Part shown: one piece after another, positions 1-10,030 of the stretch
Numbering within the stretch: position 1 is the stretch's first letter
Layout: every line of letters starts with the position of its first letter
From: Bathynomus jamesi
Taxonomy: Eukaryota > Arthropoda > Malacostraca > Isopoda > Cirolanidae
Assembly (NCBI GenBank): GCA_023014485.1
Contig: JAJOZX010007495.1
Span: 32,501 to 96,500 of the forward strand
Length of the DNA: 64,000 bases
Direction of reading: 5' to 3'
Position numbers and translations under genes: made by a program
The notes under the pieces: model-generated
Database searches by the model: none
Told to the model about the DNA's origin: nothing
What the model saw: only the letters and a program-made list of their open reading frames with translations

Positions 1-2
1 GG

Positions 3-1932
3 TCAGATCAGCACAGGAAAAGTATGGTCGAAATGATATATCGAAAGACTGCGGGTGCCCGTATTGACTCTAATCTAGTACAACAATATGAAGTGAATGC
101 GAGTACTGGCAAGCAGTATTGAGGAGGTGTGTAGATGTTTTAAAGCTACTTTGCGAACGCGGGCTAGCCATTCGAGGTAAAGATGAAGTAATTGGATCAG
201 TACACAATGGAAACTATCTTGGGATTCTAGAGCTGCTGAGCACATACGACAGTTTCTTGGCAGCACATATCAAGAAACACGCAAACAAAGGTAGTGGTCA
301 TACTTCCTACTTGTCCCATGTCATTTCTGTGGAAGTCATTGGAATAATGGCAGAAAAGGTTATGTCCTCAATAACAGATGAAGTAAAAACAGCAAAGTAC
401 TTCTCAATTTCTGTTGACTCCACACCTGATATTTCACACATGGATCAACTTACTTTTACAATCCGCTATGTACTGCCTACTACAGGTCCAGTTGAAAGGT
501 TTTGCAGTTTATTCCCATGCTAAGCCACACTGGCAGAGATATTGCTACAACTGTTCTTGATTTTCTTAAAGAGAAGAACATTCCAGTTATCGACTGCCGA
601 GGACAGTCCTATGACAATGCCAGCAACATGTCTGGTAAATATCTGGGGACCCAACAGATAATCAAGAATGAGTGTAGTGAAGCTGAGTACATACCATGTA
701 TGGCTCATTCCTTAAACTTGGTGGCTAAGTGTGCTGCAGAAAGCTGTCCTGCTGCAGTGTCATTGTTTGCTCTGGTACAAAATATGTACTCCTTTCTTGT
801 TGCATCTACTTATCGTTGGAGGAGACACCGTGAGGTACTAGAGACTAATAAAGATAAGAAGTTGAAAGTTGATAAAATACTTTCAGACACTCGTTGGTCA
901 GCACGAGCAGATGCTGTAGCTGCTCTCAGTAGAGCACACAAAGAAAACATCATTGTTCTGGAAGAGTTATTCTCAGATCAGAATCAGCCAGCTGAAACAA
1001 GAGCTGAAGCAAGTGGTCTTCTCAAAGGTTTGGAAAAACTTGAAACAGTGATTCTTCTTGAAGTTTGGGATACAGTATTGGAAAGGTTTCAGAGTAGCAG
1101 TATCCAGCTGCAAAAATCTGGGTTCTCCCTCAACACAGCTGTCACACTGCTAGAGTCTCTTTTACAATTTGCTAAAGACCTGAGATCCCAGTTCGATGAC
1201 TTTGAAGCAAAAGCTATGGCTAAGTGTGATCCCTGTGATGTGACGAGTAATGATGCATACTACGCCGACACGCAGCGTATTAGGAAGCGCAAGCGTCACC
1301 ACGATGAACTAGACTCCGCGGAGGATGTTATGCTGACAGGGAGAGACAAGTTTAGAGTGACTGCATTCTTGCCCATCATTGACAAGCTCTGTGCTGCCCT
1401 ACAACAACGCATTGCTGCTTACAGCGACCTTCGAGAGAAATTTGGGTTTTTATCAGAAATCTCAAACAAAACGAACACTGAGCTTAAAGCATCTGCTGAA
1501 AAGCTTGTGTCTTCATATCCTAAGGACTTGGAGGCTGGATTGGAGTCGGAGCTTTTGCAGTTTGCACACCTTATGAAATCCATTCCAAGAGATTCACCTG
1601 AAAGTGCTCCTTCATCAGGTGGTGCAAAGGCTGCAAAAAGTCCTGAACTAGAAATGTATGAGATAATTCACAGACATGACATGGTAGAAACATTTGCTAA
1701 TGTTGAAATTGTATTACGACTCTATCTCTGCATGTTTGTCACAAACTGCACTGGGGAGCGATCATTCTCCAAGATGAAACTAGTCAAGAGTTATCTAAGA
1801 AACACCATGGGGCAGGACCGTTTGTCTTCACTCACCCTGTTGAGCATTGAGCATGAGAAATTAAGGGTGCTTGATTTTACTGATGTCATCAAACAGTTTG
1901 CAAGTAAGAAGGCTAGAAAAAATCTTTTTTGA
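3..1932 (+). pseudogene. hAT transposase, DUF4371 family, two frameshifts
   Basis: A hAT transposase (cut-and-paste, RNase H-like fold) missing its N-terminal zinc finger because of the window edge. Visible in order: the DUF4371 start with RGKDE and NGNYL, the catalytic SVDSTPDISH region, YDNASNMSGKY, the CMAHSLNLV segment of the RNase H fold, an insertion domain, and the C-terminal dimerisation block with NCTGERSFSKMKLVKSYLR. Two single-base deletions break the frame: one near 118, where the motif QYW-RRC loses a base, and one near 500, between PVERF and the LQFIPML-like continuation. From 502 on, 476 codons are open, so the copy is fairly young. Similar proteins are often annotated as zinc finger MYM-type 1-like. 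Confidence 0.88.
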
Positions 1933-2321
1933 CTGAGAAATAGTTAAGTGTACCGTACAAATTGCCTGCAATAAACAAAACCCACTCATTGCATCATTTG
2001 CATGTCAGTCAAGTGGTATTCTCTTTAGTTAATGGTGTATTATTATAGTTATTTTTTGTTAATGGTGTATTATTATAGTTATTTTTTATTGTTAAGCTTC
2101 AAAAAAACAAATGTGTAATGTTCAACTATGAAATGGTCATTTGGCTAATTAATTATCAATAAATTGAATATTGTTCAAAAAGTAAATTTATTTTAACGCT
2201 TCGCTCGCCCATTGATTTGAGGGCCCCGTAAGGTCACCACTGGGGGATGGGGGTGTAAATCTTCATTTCAGTTAATTAAGCTAGCTTTGCGTAGTTTGGG
2301 GCCCCGCACTCCAACCGGCCT

Positions 2322-2351
2322 AGGGCCCCGCGCACCTTAAATCCGCCACTG
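2322..2351 (-). repeat. 3' terminal inverted repeat of the hAT element
   Basis: Read on the minus strand the end is CAGTGGCGGATTTAAGG followed by a GC-rich stretch. Its first bases resemble the ends of the small hAT element at 30690-31123 (CAGGGCCGGATTAA). The opposite TIR is outside the window. Confidence 0.7.
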
Positions 2352-2395
2352 GGTAGGTAGGTAGGTTAGGTTAGGTTGGTTAGGTTAGTTTTACG
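2352..2395 (+). repeat. TTAGG/TAGG-like simple repeat
   Basis: A short run of GGTAGGTAGG changing to GGTTAGGTTAGG directly follows the hAT end. TTAGG is the common arthropod telomere unit, but only a few imperfect units are present, so this looks like an interstitial simple repeat and not a telomere. Confidence 0.7.
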
Positions 2396-2424
2396 GTATA
2401 TATAATATATACAGTGAATATATA

Positions 2425-2540
2425 CTTTTTCCATAATTGTTCATTCGAACAATTATAACTTCGAATAATTGTTGCTTCGAACAACTGTTTTTCGAACTAT
2501 GGTTTTCGAACAATTGTGTTCGAACAATCGTCCGTAATTC
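2425..2540. repeat. Degenerate short tandem repeat around TTCGAACAATTGT
   Basis: About seven spaced variants of TTCGAACAATTGT, in part self-complementary (CGAACAATT/AATTGTTCG), occur within about 115 bp. No coding potential or terminal structure was recognised. Confidence 0.6.
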
Positions 2541-2612
2541 CACACACACACACACACACATATATACATACATACATACATACATATATATATATATATT
2601 TTTTTTTTTTTT
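2541..2612. repeat. Compound microsatellite (CA)n-(CATA)n-(TA)n-(T)n
   Basis: CA repeats run into CATA units, then TA repeats, then a poly-T run. This is simple-sequence DNA. The 2613-2896 stretch that follows holds purine-rich DNA and no gene or repeat class I recognise. Confidence 0.85.
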
Positions 2613-2896
2613 AGTTCAGGAAGAACCGATTCGCCTCTATTTAAAGGGCATATCTCAGCGGAAAAACAAAGAAAAAGTGAGAGGAAAGACAGAGGAAAAA
2701 GAAAGGGTGGAGGGGACAGTCGAAGTGGAAAAAGACCAAGGATGACAAGGACTGCAGGGTCGAGCCCCATCATCCTTGGGTGCTAGGGCCGGGAGGGCGC
2801 ACGTGAAACCTCCAGGAACAAGCACGTACAAACGAGCACAAAGAGCACTCAAGAGCACGAGCTTAGAACCCCCTTGCGGGGATATATATATATATA

Positions 2897-3010
2897 AAGG
2901 GTGATCCAGAGAAATGGGAGCCAAAAGAAACCCTTGTAACTCTTAAAGTATAAGTCCTTTTATAAAATCATACGCATCATTCGAAAGAGGATAGTTACAA
3001 GTTTGTACAG
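2897..3010 (+). repeat. Left TIR region of the DD41D element
   Basis: The outer block GGGTGATCCAGA and the inner block CATTCGAAAGAGGATAGTTA both match the right end in inverted orientation. The spacing suggests a long imperfect TIR of roughly 110 bp. Confidence 0.8.
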
Positions 3011-3090
3011 GATTGTATAGGTTTTGACAATACAAGACAAGATAAGATACAAAACAAAATAAAAGTGTTAGTTAAAACTAACCCTTCAAG

Positions 3091-4167
3091 ATGACTGCAT
3101 GGACTGTGGAACAGCTGCGTTTCATAACTGAGCAATATTATGAGCATGGAAGAAGTGTAGTTTCAGCTCAAAGATCTTTCAAGACAAATTTTCAGATGTC
3201 AAAATCACCTTCTAAGAAAGTAATCCGTCGGTGTGCCAGAAATTTTTCCCTAACTGGCAGCATTGGAAAAAGAAAACCAACTGGAAGAGTGCGCACAGCA
3301 AGGATAGACGAGATCATTAACAGAACTCATGAAATTGTACAGGATAATCCTAACATAAACATCAGACGTGCTTCTCAGCTGTTAGGAGTTGGATATGGAA
3401 CAACACACCGTATATTCAAGCAAAATTTAATGCTCTTTCCGTATAAAATTCAAACAGTGCAACAACTAAACGATGGAGATTTCGCACGAAGACGACAATT
3501 CTGTCAATGGATCCAACAGAAGGTAAATGACACCACCAATTTTCTAGCAACTTTGATTATGTCAGACGAAGCCCATTTTCACTTGAATGGAACTGTAAAC
3601 AAACAAAATTGTCGTTTCTGGGCAACAGAAAATCCATTGAATATTACTGAAGTCCCGTTGCATAGTCAGCGTGTAACTGTTTGGTGTGGTCTTACTGCAT
3701 CTCAGATCATAGGGCCGTACTTTTTCGAGGATTCCACCGGAAACACGGTCACTGTAAATGGTGATCGCTACGAAAAAATGTTGACCGATTTCCTTATTCC
3801 TAAATTAAGAGATCTTTGTCTAGAAAACCACTGGTTCCAACAAGACGGAGCTACCTGCCATACCACGAGGAACTGCATGGCAGTTTTGCGTCAAACGTTT
3901 CCAGGCGAGTTAATCTCAAGATTTGGAGACGTTGAATGGCCCGCAAGGTCTCCGGATTTTTCTCCCTTAGATTATTATCTCTGGGGATATTTAAAGAGTA
4001 GGGTCTACAGAAATAACCCAACGACCTTGCAAGAATTGAAGGCCGCCATCACAAATGAGATACAGGCCATACCACCGCACACTCTTGCAAAAGTGATGCA
4101 GAACTTACAAGCGAGAACACTGGAATGTTTGGCAACTAATGGAGCACATTTGAAAGGAGTCATTTAA
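3091..4167 (+). CDS. Tc1/mariner superfamily transposase, DD41D, intact frame
   Basis: A 358-residue uninterrupted ORF starting at ATG. It would cut and paste the surrounding element by DDD chemistry in the nucleus. N-terminal helix-turn-helix DNA-binding segments occupy roughly residues 1-115 (the second includes NINIRRASQLLGV). The catalytic aspartates I read are D159 (MSDEAHFHLNG), D252 (WFQQDGATCH) and D294 (SPDFSPLDYYLWG), leaving 41 residues between the second and third. DD41D spacing is known for the rosa/Visitor-type branches of the superfamily; assignment to one of them is inference. The length and all three acidic residues fit a functional enzyme. The nearest other genes are unrelated transposons. 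Confidence 0.93.
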   Translation: MTAWTVEQLRFITEQYYEHGRSVVSAQRSFKTNFQMSKSPSKKVIRRCARNFSLTGSIGKRKPTGRVRTARIDEIINRTHEIVQDNPNINIRRASQLLGVGYGTTHRIFKQNLMLFPYKIQTVQQLNDGDFARRRQFCQWIQQKVNDTTNFLATLIMSDEAHFHLNGTVNKQNCRFWATENPLNITEVPLHSQRVTVWCGLTASQIIGPYFFEDSTGNTVTVNGDRYEKMLTDFLIPKLRDLCLENHWFQQDGATCHTTRNCMAVLRQTFPGELISRFGDVEWPARSPDFSPLDYYLWGYLKSRVYRNNPTTLQELKAAITNEIQAIPPHTLAKVMQNLQARTLECLATNGAHLKGVI

Positions 4168-4184
4168 AAAAAATAAATATTTCA

Positions 4185-4295
4185 TAATAAACTTGTAACT
4201 CTACTCTTTCGAATGATATATAGTTTTTATGAAAGGAATTAAATATTAAGAATATTTGGCTTTTTTTTATGGGTCCCATTTATCTGGATCACCCA

Positions 4296-4296
<1 letters not shown>
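4185..4296 (-). repeat. Right TIR region of the DD41D element
   Basis: It carries inverted counterparts of the left-end blocks: ATCTGGATCACCC at the outer end and CTCTTTCGAATGATATAT at the inner end. It is followed by TA and a (TA)n tract. Confidence 0.8.
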
Positions 4297-4298
<2 letters not shown>

Positions 4299-4342
<44 letters not shown>

Positions 4343-4622
4343 GGTGGTCCAAAATTATACAGTAAATTTTAAAAGTATCTGAATCTTAAAATCTTACCCT
4401 CGGAAATTGTTACCTATATTACAAAAAACGTTACTGACCAAAACTTATCAAAATTAATAAATATTTAGTGGTGCCACACTCGACTTTTAAATTTCTTAAT
4501 TTTCTTGTTTCAAAATTCTTTGAATTCATGTTCAAAAATTTCTTTAGTTTATCGCAGTCCCCCTCCATATTCAACTATAATGGAATATTAACCACTGGGT
4601 CTCATGGGTGCCGATCTCCCAC
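4299..4622. other. No gene recognised; (TA)n plus AT-rich DNA
   Basis: A (TA)n microsatellite to about 4340, then AT-rich sequence that probably holds the 3' untranslated part of the minus-strand repeat gene to the right. No coding signal was seen. Confidence 0.5.
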
Positions 4623-5025
4623 TCATTGTTGCTGCGTTCGCAGTTCCTGCTTCAAGTTTGATTTTTTTACATTAGGAAACTGCAGGCGATGTTGCTCCAC
4701 TACTTGCAAGAGAAACTGCTTTTGACTTTCATTCTTAGTTAGATGTGCATTGCAATTTTTTATTAATGCTATTCCTCTTTCGGAGTTATCATTTGTTACC
4801 ATCAGTGATTTGACATACTCATGGGCCATTTGATAATCTTGTCTGTTCTTCCAGTTTGTTGGATCATCCTCACGAAAGGCTATTGGGAGTCCGAGCTTAG
4901 TGAAAAATAGTCGAGACGAACTAGTAACAAAGCTGGCTACTGTCTTGTTTTGAATATCGTTGGCAGAAAGATTCAAATTTATTCTTTTGGGCGGATGTTT
5001 AGATCCCCTTATGTCGAGTGCCTTT

Positions 5026-5130
5026 ACCATGTCTCTTTTAACATCAATGGAAATATCTTTACCATGTCTCTTTTAACATCAATGGAAATATCTTTACCAT
5101 GTCTCTTTTAACATCAACGGAAATATCTTC
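5026..5130. repeat. 35-bp tandem repeat, three copies
   Basis: Unit ACCATGTCTCTTTTAACATC... begins at 5026, 5061 and 5096 with only one visible base change (AATGG to AACGG in the third). It lies inside the coding sequence of the unclassified minus-strand gene, immediately beside the LINE 5' junction. Since 35 is not a multiple of three, each extra copy shifts the frame. Confidence 0.9.
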
Positions 5131-5132
5131 AT

Positions 5133-6239
5133 TTGTTAGAATTTTATAACGAAATAGTGTGCGAATACGATAGGCATAGAGCGGCTGACGTTATTTATTT
5201 AGATTTTAAAAAGGCGTTCGATACAGTTCCGCATAGGAGATTAATTGCGAAGGTCAAAGCGCATGGTATACGCCGTCAGGTAGCTAACTGCTTAGAAGAA
5301 TGGCTTCGTGCTAGGAGGCAGAGGGTCGTAGTTAATGGTAGTGAATCGGGGTGGTTGCATGTAGGTAGCGGTGTCCCACAGGGTTAAGTGTTAGGCCCAT
5401 TGCTATTCGTAATTTACATTAACGACGTAGATGTAGGATTGACTAGTAACGTGTCGAAATTCGCGGACGATACTAAAATAGGCGGGAAGGTTGTTAACGA
5501 GGACGATAGAAATAGGCTCCAAGACGATGTAAATAGGATTATGGAGTTGTCGGATAAGTGGCACATGCAATTTAACGTAGACAAATGTAAAGTTTTGCAT
5601 ATAGGTTCTCGTAACAATAATTACACGTACACGGTGGATGATAGGGAGTTAGCGAGCGTTGACGTGCAAGTAGATTTAGGCGTACGCGTATCTAAGGATT
5701 TAAAGGTTAGAAACCAGTGCCTGGAGTCTTGCGCAAAAGCTAATACGATGTTAGGCTTCATAGCGCGTAATTTCGAATTTAAATCGAAGGGTATTATATT
5801 GCCTCTTTACAAGTCCCTAGTCAGGCCTCATTTAGAATATGCTGTTCAGTTTTGGTGCCCATACTTGCGTGAGGATATTGATAGGTTAGAAAGGGTTCAA
5901 CGTCGTGCCACGAAACTGATTCCGTCATTGCGCAACAAGCCTTATGAAGATAGGATTAAAGAGTTAGACCTGTATTCACTCGAAACTAGGAGATTAAGGG
6001 ATGAGCTTATTGAAGTTTTCAAAATCGTTAATAACATCGATAACGTAAATTTTGACAAATTGTTCACTTTCGATAATAATAATACTCGTAATAACGGATT
6101 TAAGTTGCGTGGCAGACGTTTCATCGCTAATATCGTTAAAAACTTCTTTACTTTTAAAGTAATTGATAAATGGAATACTCTTCCCGCGTCAGTCGTGAAC
6201 TCTACCACCGTTAATATGTTTAAGAACCGTTTAGATTAG
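5133..6239 (+). pseudogene. CR1-like LINE reverse transcriptase, C-terminal two thirds, one nonsense codon
   Basis: Encodes the RT palm and thumb with IYLDFKKAFDTVPH, GVPQG, GPLLFVIYINDV, the catalytic FADDTK box and the C-terminal YAVQFW...RATKLIPSLR and FKVIDKWNTLPASVV blocks. RT motif 4 is interrupted by a TAA codon at 5385-5387, exactly where the sister LINE at 51747-53394 reads [10 protein letters not shown]. One base change from TCA to TAA explains it. Otherwise 368 codons stay in a single frame, so the copy is degraded little beyond truncation. It copies RNA into DNA at a nicked chromosomal site in functional relatives. Confidence 0.9.
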
Positions 6240-6896
6240 GCATTTTAAAAATATTAACATTGTTTAATACAATAAAAAAACAATCCCCCTTTTCCCTTTC
6301 AGCCTCACCCTTTTCCCTCTCCCTCGTTAAAATTATTAACGTTATTCAATATAATAAAACAATTAGCAACAGGAGCTCTAGGGGTGGTGATCGAGGATGA
6401 CTCTTGACAATAATGCCAGCTTGTGACATGCCAGTGTGTGATGCCAGAAAAAAAAAAAAAAAATTAGACTAACACGATCGTGGATGTAGCTCGTAACGTA
6501 AACTAACCCACTTTTTGTTTTACTTTACCTACTTTTTTTTTTCCCCCTTCTTATCCTCTCCTTACTTGCATGTCTGTAGTTTGCATGGTATGATAGTGAG
6601 TTGAGACTGTGTTTGCATGGTTTGTAAGCGTTCTTATTTTACTTCTTTTCATCTTTCACCCCTTTCCTATTCTCTCCGACTATTTTTCTGACTTGTCGGC
6701 AGTGGCCGACTGATGATGATGGTGAGCCTTTCTTTCTCTTTTTCTGAATGAATGTTAACCCATGAGTGATAGGTGTTGCTACTTAATTAACCCCTTATTC
6801 TCTTCTCTTAACCCTCTACTCTTTCCTTTCTCTCGGGCTAACCTTAGAGTGGATCTTAGGGTCTTTGTTAGCCTTAGCTTCTGTAGATCTGTAGAA
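6240..6896 (+). other. 3' untranslated region of the CR1-like LINE
   Basis: No coding sequence. The region is rich in C/T tracts, with poly-A at about 6449-6464 and poly-T. It ends close to TCTGTAGATCTGTAGA, which I take as the LINE 3' terminal repeat. Host-gene sequence resumes by 6919. Confidence 0.55.
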
Positions 6897-8708
6897 AGAA
6901 TGAAAGTGAAATAAGAAATTAACTTAGGTACCAAAGATAGCGAGAAAGTGCTTGAGATGCTGCAGAAGCAATGCTTTTGTCTTCGTATACTAGCAGCAGT
7001 TTTAGTAGCGAAAGATCATTGGCAGGGGCAGAAGCAGCGATAGGTGCAGAAAACCATGCAGGAACATAGTGTCTAATGGCAAATTGTGCAAAACGTTTTA
7101 TTCCACTTTGTTCCTTTAGGGTCATTTTAAACTGTGAGCAGAAAAGATTAATTTTTATTGCATAGATTATGCGAGACATCCACCTGGCACGATGCAAAGC
7201 ACCTGGCTTTAGAAATTTGACTCCACGTGGTGGTACATCTACTAGATTGTAAGTTCCAGGACCTCTCTGTATCATCTCGGATTTGTGTGGAGGTTAGATG
7301 TTTCTTACAAATAACAAGCAGTTCATCACGTCCTGGAGTATCAGGAAAAGTTTCAAAATTTTCTTTATTGATGGAGTTCCAGGCAGACTTAAAGCGTTTG
7401 AATATCGGAATATCAGGTCCGCTACTGGCGGAACAAAGACACACCTCAAAAACATTGGATGCAATAAGTTCAATTATATGGTGCCGGCATGCAATATTTA
7501 GTAAGTCTTCTCCAAGCTTTTGTTCTATTTGTGCAGTAGCTCCCTTTTTAGGACCCGTGTTCGTAGCAATTGTGTCAAAGCACATACCTTTAATGCGATC
7601 AGTTAAGTTCCAGTCCTTTAAACATTCGACAACAGCTGTTGCAATGTCTACTCCTGTGCCAGACTCGAGTTTGGGTACTGCAAGCAACTTTGATTTGCCT
7701 CCTCCTGACACCAACACTGCTAATGTTTCAACTTTTTCATTTCCAGTTAAATCGATTAGCATTTTTCCATCCCAATGCACCATTAAAGAACATTCAGGAT
7801 TAAAGGATTCTTTTAAATCTTTTGCGATTTTCTCACGTACATTCATTCTCTTTCGACGAACTGTACTTCTGCTTATGGACAAGTCATCAAGATCATGATC
7901 TAATGCAGAGGCAGCAGCTGACAGCACATATACGGCCTGTCTATCAGAAATATTCGATCTATCCAGTGCAACTGCAACGTCTCGTGTTACAAGTTCCTTC
8001 TTACTTGGTTTGCTAGGAACCTTCTTGCCTACATTATTTTTTGATGCAGTGTTAGTTTTACACAGCATTGTTTCATCTTCACTACTCATGCTCATTGTTT
8101 CATTTTCACTACTCATGCCACTTGATGAAGTCAATTTGGCAGACTTTGTTTCTTCCTCCTTTCTCTTACTGTCCCTACGTGCTAAACTGCTAACCGTTCT
8201 TTAGCTGACTCTCTCTTCCTTTTACGATCTTCTTTCTCTGATAATGCTTTGTCAACGTTAGCCATATATTCTTTTCTTCCCTTCTGTTTTTGAGCTTGGA
8301 GGAATTCTCTGTCTTCTTTAATCTTGATCATCTCGTGCGGTTTTTGGTGAACAATATCAAAGAAATCGTTTAAACTGTCATGAAACAATCTCTCTTTCTT
8401 ACGCTGAGTTTCGGAGCAGCGGAATTTTAATTTTTGGAGCGTTCTATATTCCGTATAGACTTTTTCAATCATTGGTATAACATTATAATCAGCTCTTGTT
8501 GGAATTCTAGCTCGTTCCCAAAATTCAACTACCTCTATATAAACTGCTTTAGAAACTTCTCTTAGAGTTTTCTTTTCCTTAAGTAAATAAAAAGACGACG
8601 GAGCACATCACCTTTGGAAGGAAGTTTTCTCCCGCATATCATTTTAATTGGTTGTCCAATGAGCCATATTTCGGTATTTCCGCGAGTTTTCATTGAGGAA
8701 CTTGCCAT

Positions 8709-9596
8709 TTCTAATATGATTATTCACTATTGCAACACTGCAAACGAACTGCAATACACTGCAAATGACTGCAAACAATACACTGCAAATGAAAGGTTGG
8801 CAAAAGACTGAGGCTCGTGAATAAAAAATACGATTGTTATAGGAACGCCCTTTCAACACGTTTACGCAAGATGAACACTTAATGGGAAAAGTGACGAAAT
8901 CTATTTCATGGAAAAACGTGAATACAATTATCAACAGAACAGATGCGATTCTTGCCTCAATGTGTTCAGTACCGCTCATACAAGATGGTGCTTCGGAATA
9001 TTTAACCACAATAAGTATACAAAAATCTATATCATGCAAAAAATTATATATATCGAAATATTTTTCGTAAAGACATAATAAATTATAGGGAAGAAGCAAA
9101 AAAGATTTTTAAAAACATCTAAATTCAAATGCGATGTAAGCACCACTGGGAATTTTTTGATCTTATTAAAATTTTCTTACTTGATATTAGAGTTTTCTCG
9201 TTTTGAATCTCAGGAAAAATGATTTATTTGGGTTAGGCTAAGGCCTCAGTTTAAATGTTAGGGGTGGTACATTGTTATTTATGGTTTTCAGTACGTATTT
9301 AGTATATCCAAGAGTAGCATATCAGTCATTATGAAAGTTAATTGCATTACATTGATGAATTAAAAAAAAACTCGTTTATTTTCATCTTTCCTCGTTATAT
9401 TTTTATCCTTTATCAGATAGCAATATATTTTTGAAACTAATTGGCAGTAAGTTGCTGAAAATATTTATATCTTGATTTGAAAGTACTAAAAAAGGTTTCC
9501 AAGTATTAGAGTTTGCAAAATATTGAAAAAACCCAAACTGTATATTGTTTTTTCGAAAAAAACCATTGGACCCAATCGTGCCAACCCTGTATTTTA
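8709..9596. other. No gene recognised
   Basis: It begins upstream of the unclassified gene's start codon with degenerate CACTGCAAA/CTGCAA units (about 8730-8800). The rest is AT-rich and I recognise nothing. The LINE-X 3' break lies near 9597. Confidence 0.5.
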
Positions 9597-9975
9597 CAGG
9601 TGTTCAGCACAACAGAGAGATTATCCATATAAACAATGAATAAGTAGGGGGATAGTATCCCTCCCTCCTGACACCATTGGTCACAGAGAATGGCTCTGAA
9701 TTAACACCCCATCTTACAATCATTGTCTGATGATTATACCAGAATATTAATATACGGACCAAGTAACCAGGTACATTACGATTTACAAGTTTCATGAATA
9801 ATTTGTCATGATTAACACGATCAAATGCTTTAGAGGCATCCAGGAAACACAAAAATATATAAGCATCTAGAGTTTGGTATTTACAGACCATTTCCTTCAA
9901 GGCACACACACACACACATATCAGTACTGTGTTTCTTTTCAAAACCAAATTGGTTACCACTAGTATACAGGTAAC
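9597..9975 (-). pseudogene. LINE-X fragment: reverse transcriptase core, 3' end missing
   Basis: Minus-strand RT fragment with NQFGFEKKHST, CFLDASKAFDRVNHDKLF, LIFWYNHQ and SVTNGVRREG, the last standing for the usual NGVRQGG. A (CA)n tract at about 9902-9918 expands the segment between KKHSTD and LKEMV. Immediately after motif 4 the frame decays and the element stops near 9597. The YxDD active site and 3' half of the LINE are therefore absent, which is unusual because LINEs normally lose the 5' end. It continues 11845-12916 once the Penelope-like insert is removed. Confidence 0.85.
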
Positions 9976-10030
9976 ATTCAAGTCTATAAATGCAAAAAAA
10001 CTTCACTTTTTTCTACGTGAAGGTCAAAAT

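Larger units (their letters stand above)
1..2351 (+). mobile_element. hAT transposon (DUF4371/ZMYM-like), 3' part, truncated by window edge
   Basis: The body is a plus-strand hAT transposase relic (3-1932), followed by an AT-rich 3' region. The element appears to end in an inverted-repeat end at about 2322-2351; read on the minus strand this begins CAGTGGCGGATTTAAGG. CAGTGGCGGATTTAAG-type ends are familiar for hAT elements with DUF4371-type transposases (established family knowledge). The 5' terminus lies left of the window, so the matching TIR and the 8-bp target duplication cannot be tested here. Downstream flanking DNA starts with a TTAGG-like run. Confidence 0.8.
2897..4296 (+). mobile_element. 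Complete Tc1/mariner-type (DD41D) transposon
   Basis: About 1.4 kb with related ends: the left reads AAGGGTGATCCAGAGAAATGGGA and the right, on the minus strand, CTGGGTGATCCAGATAAATGGGA. The ends are flanked by TA at 2895-2896 and 4297-4298, as expected for Tc1/mariner. A second conserved block, CATTCGAAAGAG plus AGTTACAAGTTT, lies inside both ends (about 2979-3007 and 4188-4217). Because the element sits in a TA microsatellite, the exact TA duplication is not independently provable. Both ends and the transposase frame are uninterrupted, so this copy could be autonomous. Confidence 0.9.
5131..6896 (+). mobile_element. CR1-like LINE, 5'-truncated, inserted in the unclassified gene
   Basis: The element starts inside the reverse transcriptase coding region (5' truncated, typical of target-primed insertion). 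It runs through the ORF end at 6239 and a pyrimidine-rich 3' region to a short duplicated TCTGTAGA motif near 6880-6896. Terminal short tandem repeats are characteristic of CR1-type LINEs. To the left and right, the minus-strand host gene reads as adjacent pieces (RYLWYLS on the right, EDISVDVKRD on the left), which supports insertion into that gene. I could not define a clear target duplication. Confidence 0.8.
4623..8708 (-). pseudogene. Unclassified repeat-family gene (possible hAT-like transposase), split by a LINE
   Basis: Minus-strand pieces together resemble one long uncharacterised protein family that I recall as multi-copy in arthropods and Hydra; I know no named domain for it. The N-terminus starts at the ATG complementary to 8706-8708 (MASSSMKTRGNTEIW) and frameshifts near 8580. 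A charged helical stretch (8182-8472) follows, then 7148-8134 with MVHWDGKM, MCFDTIATNTG and ACRHHIIEL, then 6919-7275 ending in RYLWYLS. The protein resumes left of the LINE at 5130-4623 (VKRDMVKALDI to QFLLQVVEQHR). The D/D/CRHH order loosely resembles the hAT RNase H fold (TDNASNM and CASHTLNL); that is inference. At least three frameshifts or stops make it non-functional. TIRs were not found. Confidence 0.6.

Noticed and set aside
2352..2395. Telomere
   Set aside because: Only a few imperfect TTAGG/TAGG units inside transposon-rich DNA.
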